From Thermoplasmata archaeon (GTDB lineage Archaea; Thermoplasmatota; Thermoplasmata; Thermoplasmatales; Thermoplasmataceae): 5,921 nt of DNA. The position numbers and the translations under genes were made by a program. Positions 5,844-5,921 of the stretch are shown piece by piece; position 1 is the stretch's first letter; every line of letters begins with the position of its first letter. The DNA is taken from contig JAJZKX010000132.1 of the NCBI GenBank assembly GCA_021850745.1, forward strand, positions 1-5,921. The letters are read 5' to 3'. The notes under the pieces are model-generated. The model saw only the letters and a list, made by a program, of their open reading frames with translations, was not told where the DNA came from and did not search any database.

Positions 5844-5921
5844 TTATCTGTACATGGAGTGGGTCTTGTTGTCGTCAGTCTTCTTCTTTGCCATCAGTTC
5901 CTTTGGTACGTTCTTGAGCCT
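5844..5921 (-). CDS. C-terminal end of an unrecognised protein, cut by the window edge
   Basis: An open frame enters from the right edge and ends at TAA (5846-5844), leaving 25 codons: RLKNVPKELMAKKK followed by TDDNKTHSMYR. It is hydrophilic and lysine-rich (KELMAKKK), like an unstructured basic tail. I do not recognise the family from this fragment. The 9-base gap to the Lrp-type regulator, with a GGA-containing ribosome site in it, indicates one operon. Support is the open frame, the tight spacing and the matching strand; an internal ATG at codon 10 means a very short separate ORF cannot be excluded. Confidence 0.55.
   Translation of the reverse strand, partial: RLKNVPKELMAKKKTDDNKTHSMYR

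Noticed and set aside
1..5921. CRISPR array, toxin-antitoxin pair or defence island
   Set aside because: No spaced short repeats, no small paired ORFs, and all main genes fall in well-known housekeeping or transport families.

Overview
The window reads as a piece of an archaeal chromosome, most likely from the order Thermoplasmatales or a close relative. The reasons are an Alba chromatin protein, a trans-polyprenyl diphosphate synthase, a small Lrp/AsnC regulator, heavy AGG arginine codon use, and archaeal TATA boxes about 24-25 bases before start codons (leaderless genes). The order is inferred from gene style and not proven. Coding density is high, no gap between genes exceeds about 185 bases, and I see no tRNA, rRNA, CRISPR or transposase.

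Layout from left to right. At 1-478 (minus) lies the 5' part of a methylenetetrahydrofolate reductase (MetF-like) gene. After 124 codons it runs, in frame, into 35 codons of aldehyde dehydrogenase sequence that reach the window edge. That 106-base tail (1-106) is an exact copy of 1500-1605 inside the next gene, a complete ALDH7/antiquitin-type aldehyde dehydrogenase (544-2085, minus). Then come a trans-polyprenyl diphosphate synthase (2119-3099, minus) and Alba (3184-3453, minus). A 185-base divergent promoter region separates Alba from a Dps-family ferritin-like protein (3639-4139, plus). Dps converges, 6 bases stop to stop, on a 12-helix major facilitator transporter (4146-5366, minus). Upstream of the transporter are an Lrp/AsnC regulator (5442-5834, minus) and the last 25 codons of an unrecognised gene (5844-5921, minus), which probably share a transcript.

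The genes are mostly housekeeping: amino-acid and one-carbon metabolism (ALDH7, MetF-like), isoprenoid chain synthesis, chromatin (Alba), DNA/iron protection (Dps), transport and regulation. They do not form an obvious single pathway. Alba and Dps, two DNA-associated proteins, share one divergent intergenic region.

The most notable observation is the chimeric MetF/ALDH open frame made by the 106-base direct repeat. It has the geometry of a head-to-tail junction joining base 1605 to base 107. It may be a real tandem duplication or circle junction, a recombination product, or an assembly or amplification artefact at a contig edge. A second point is that the prenyl synthase has alanine five residues before its first aspartate-rich motif, which suggests a product longer than C20. 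I found no convincing new defence or mobile system.
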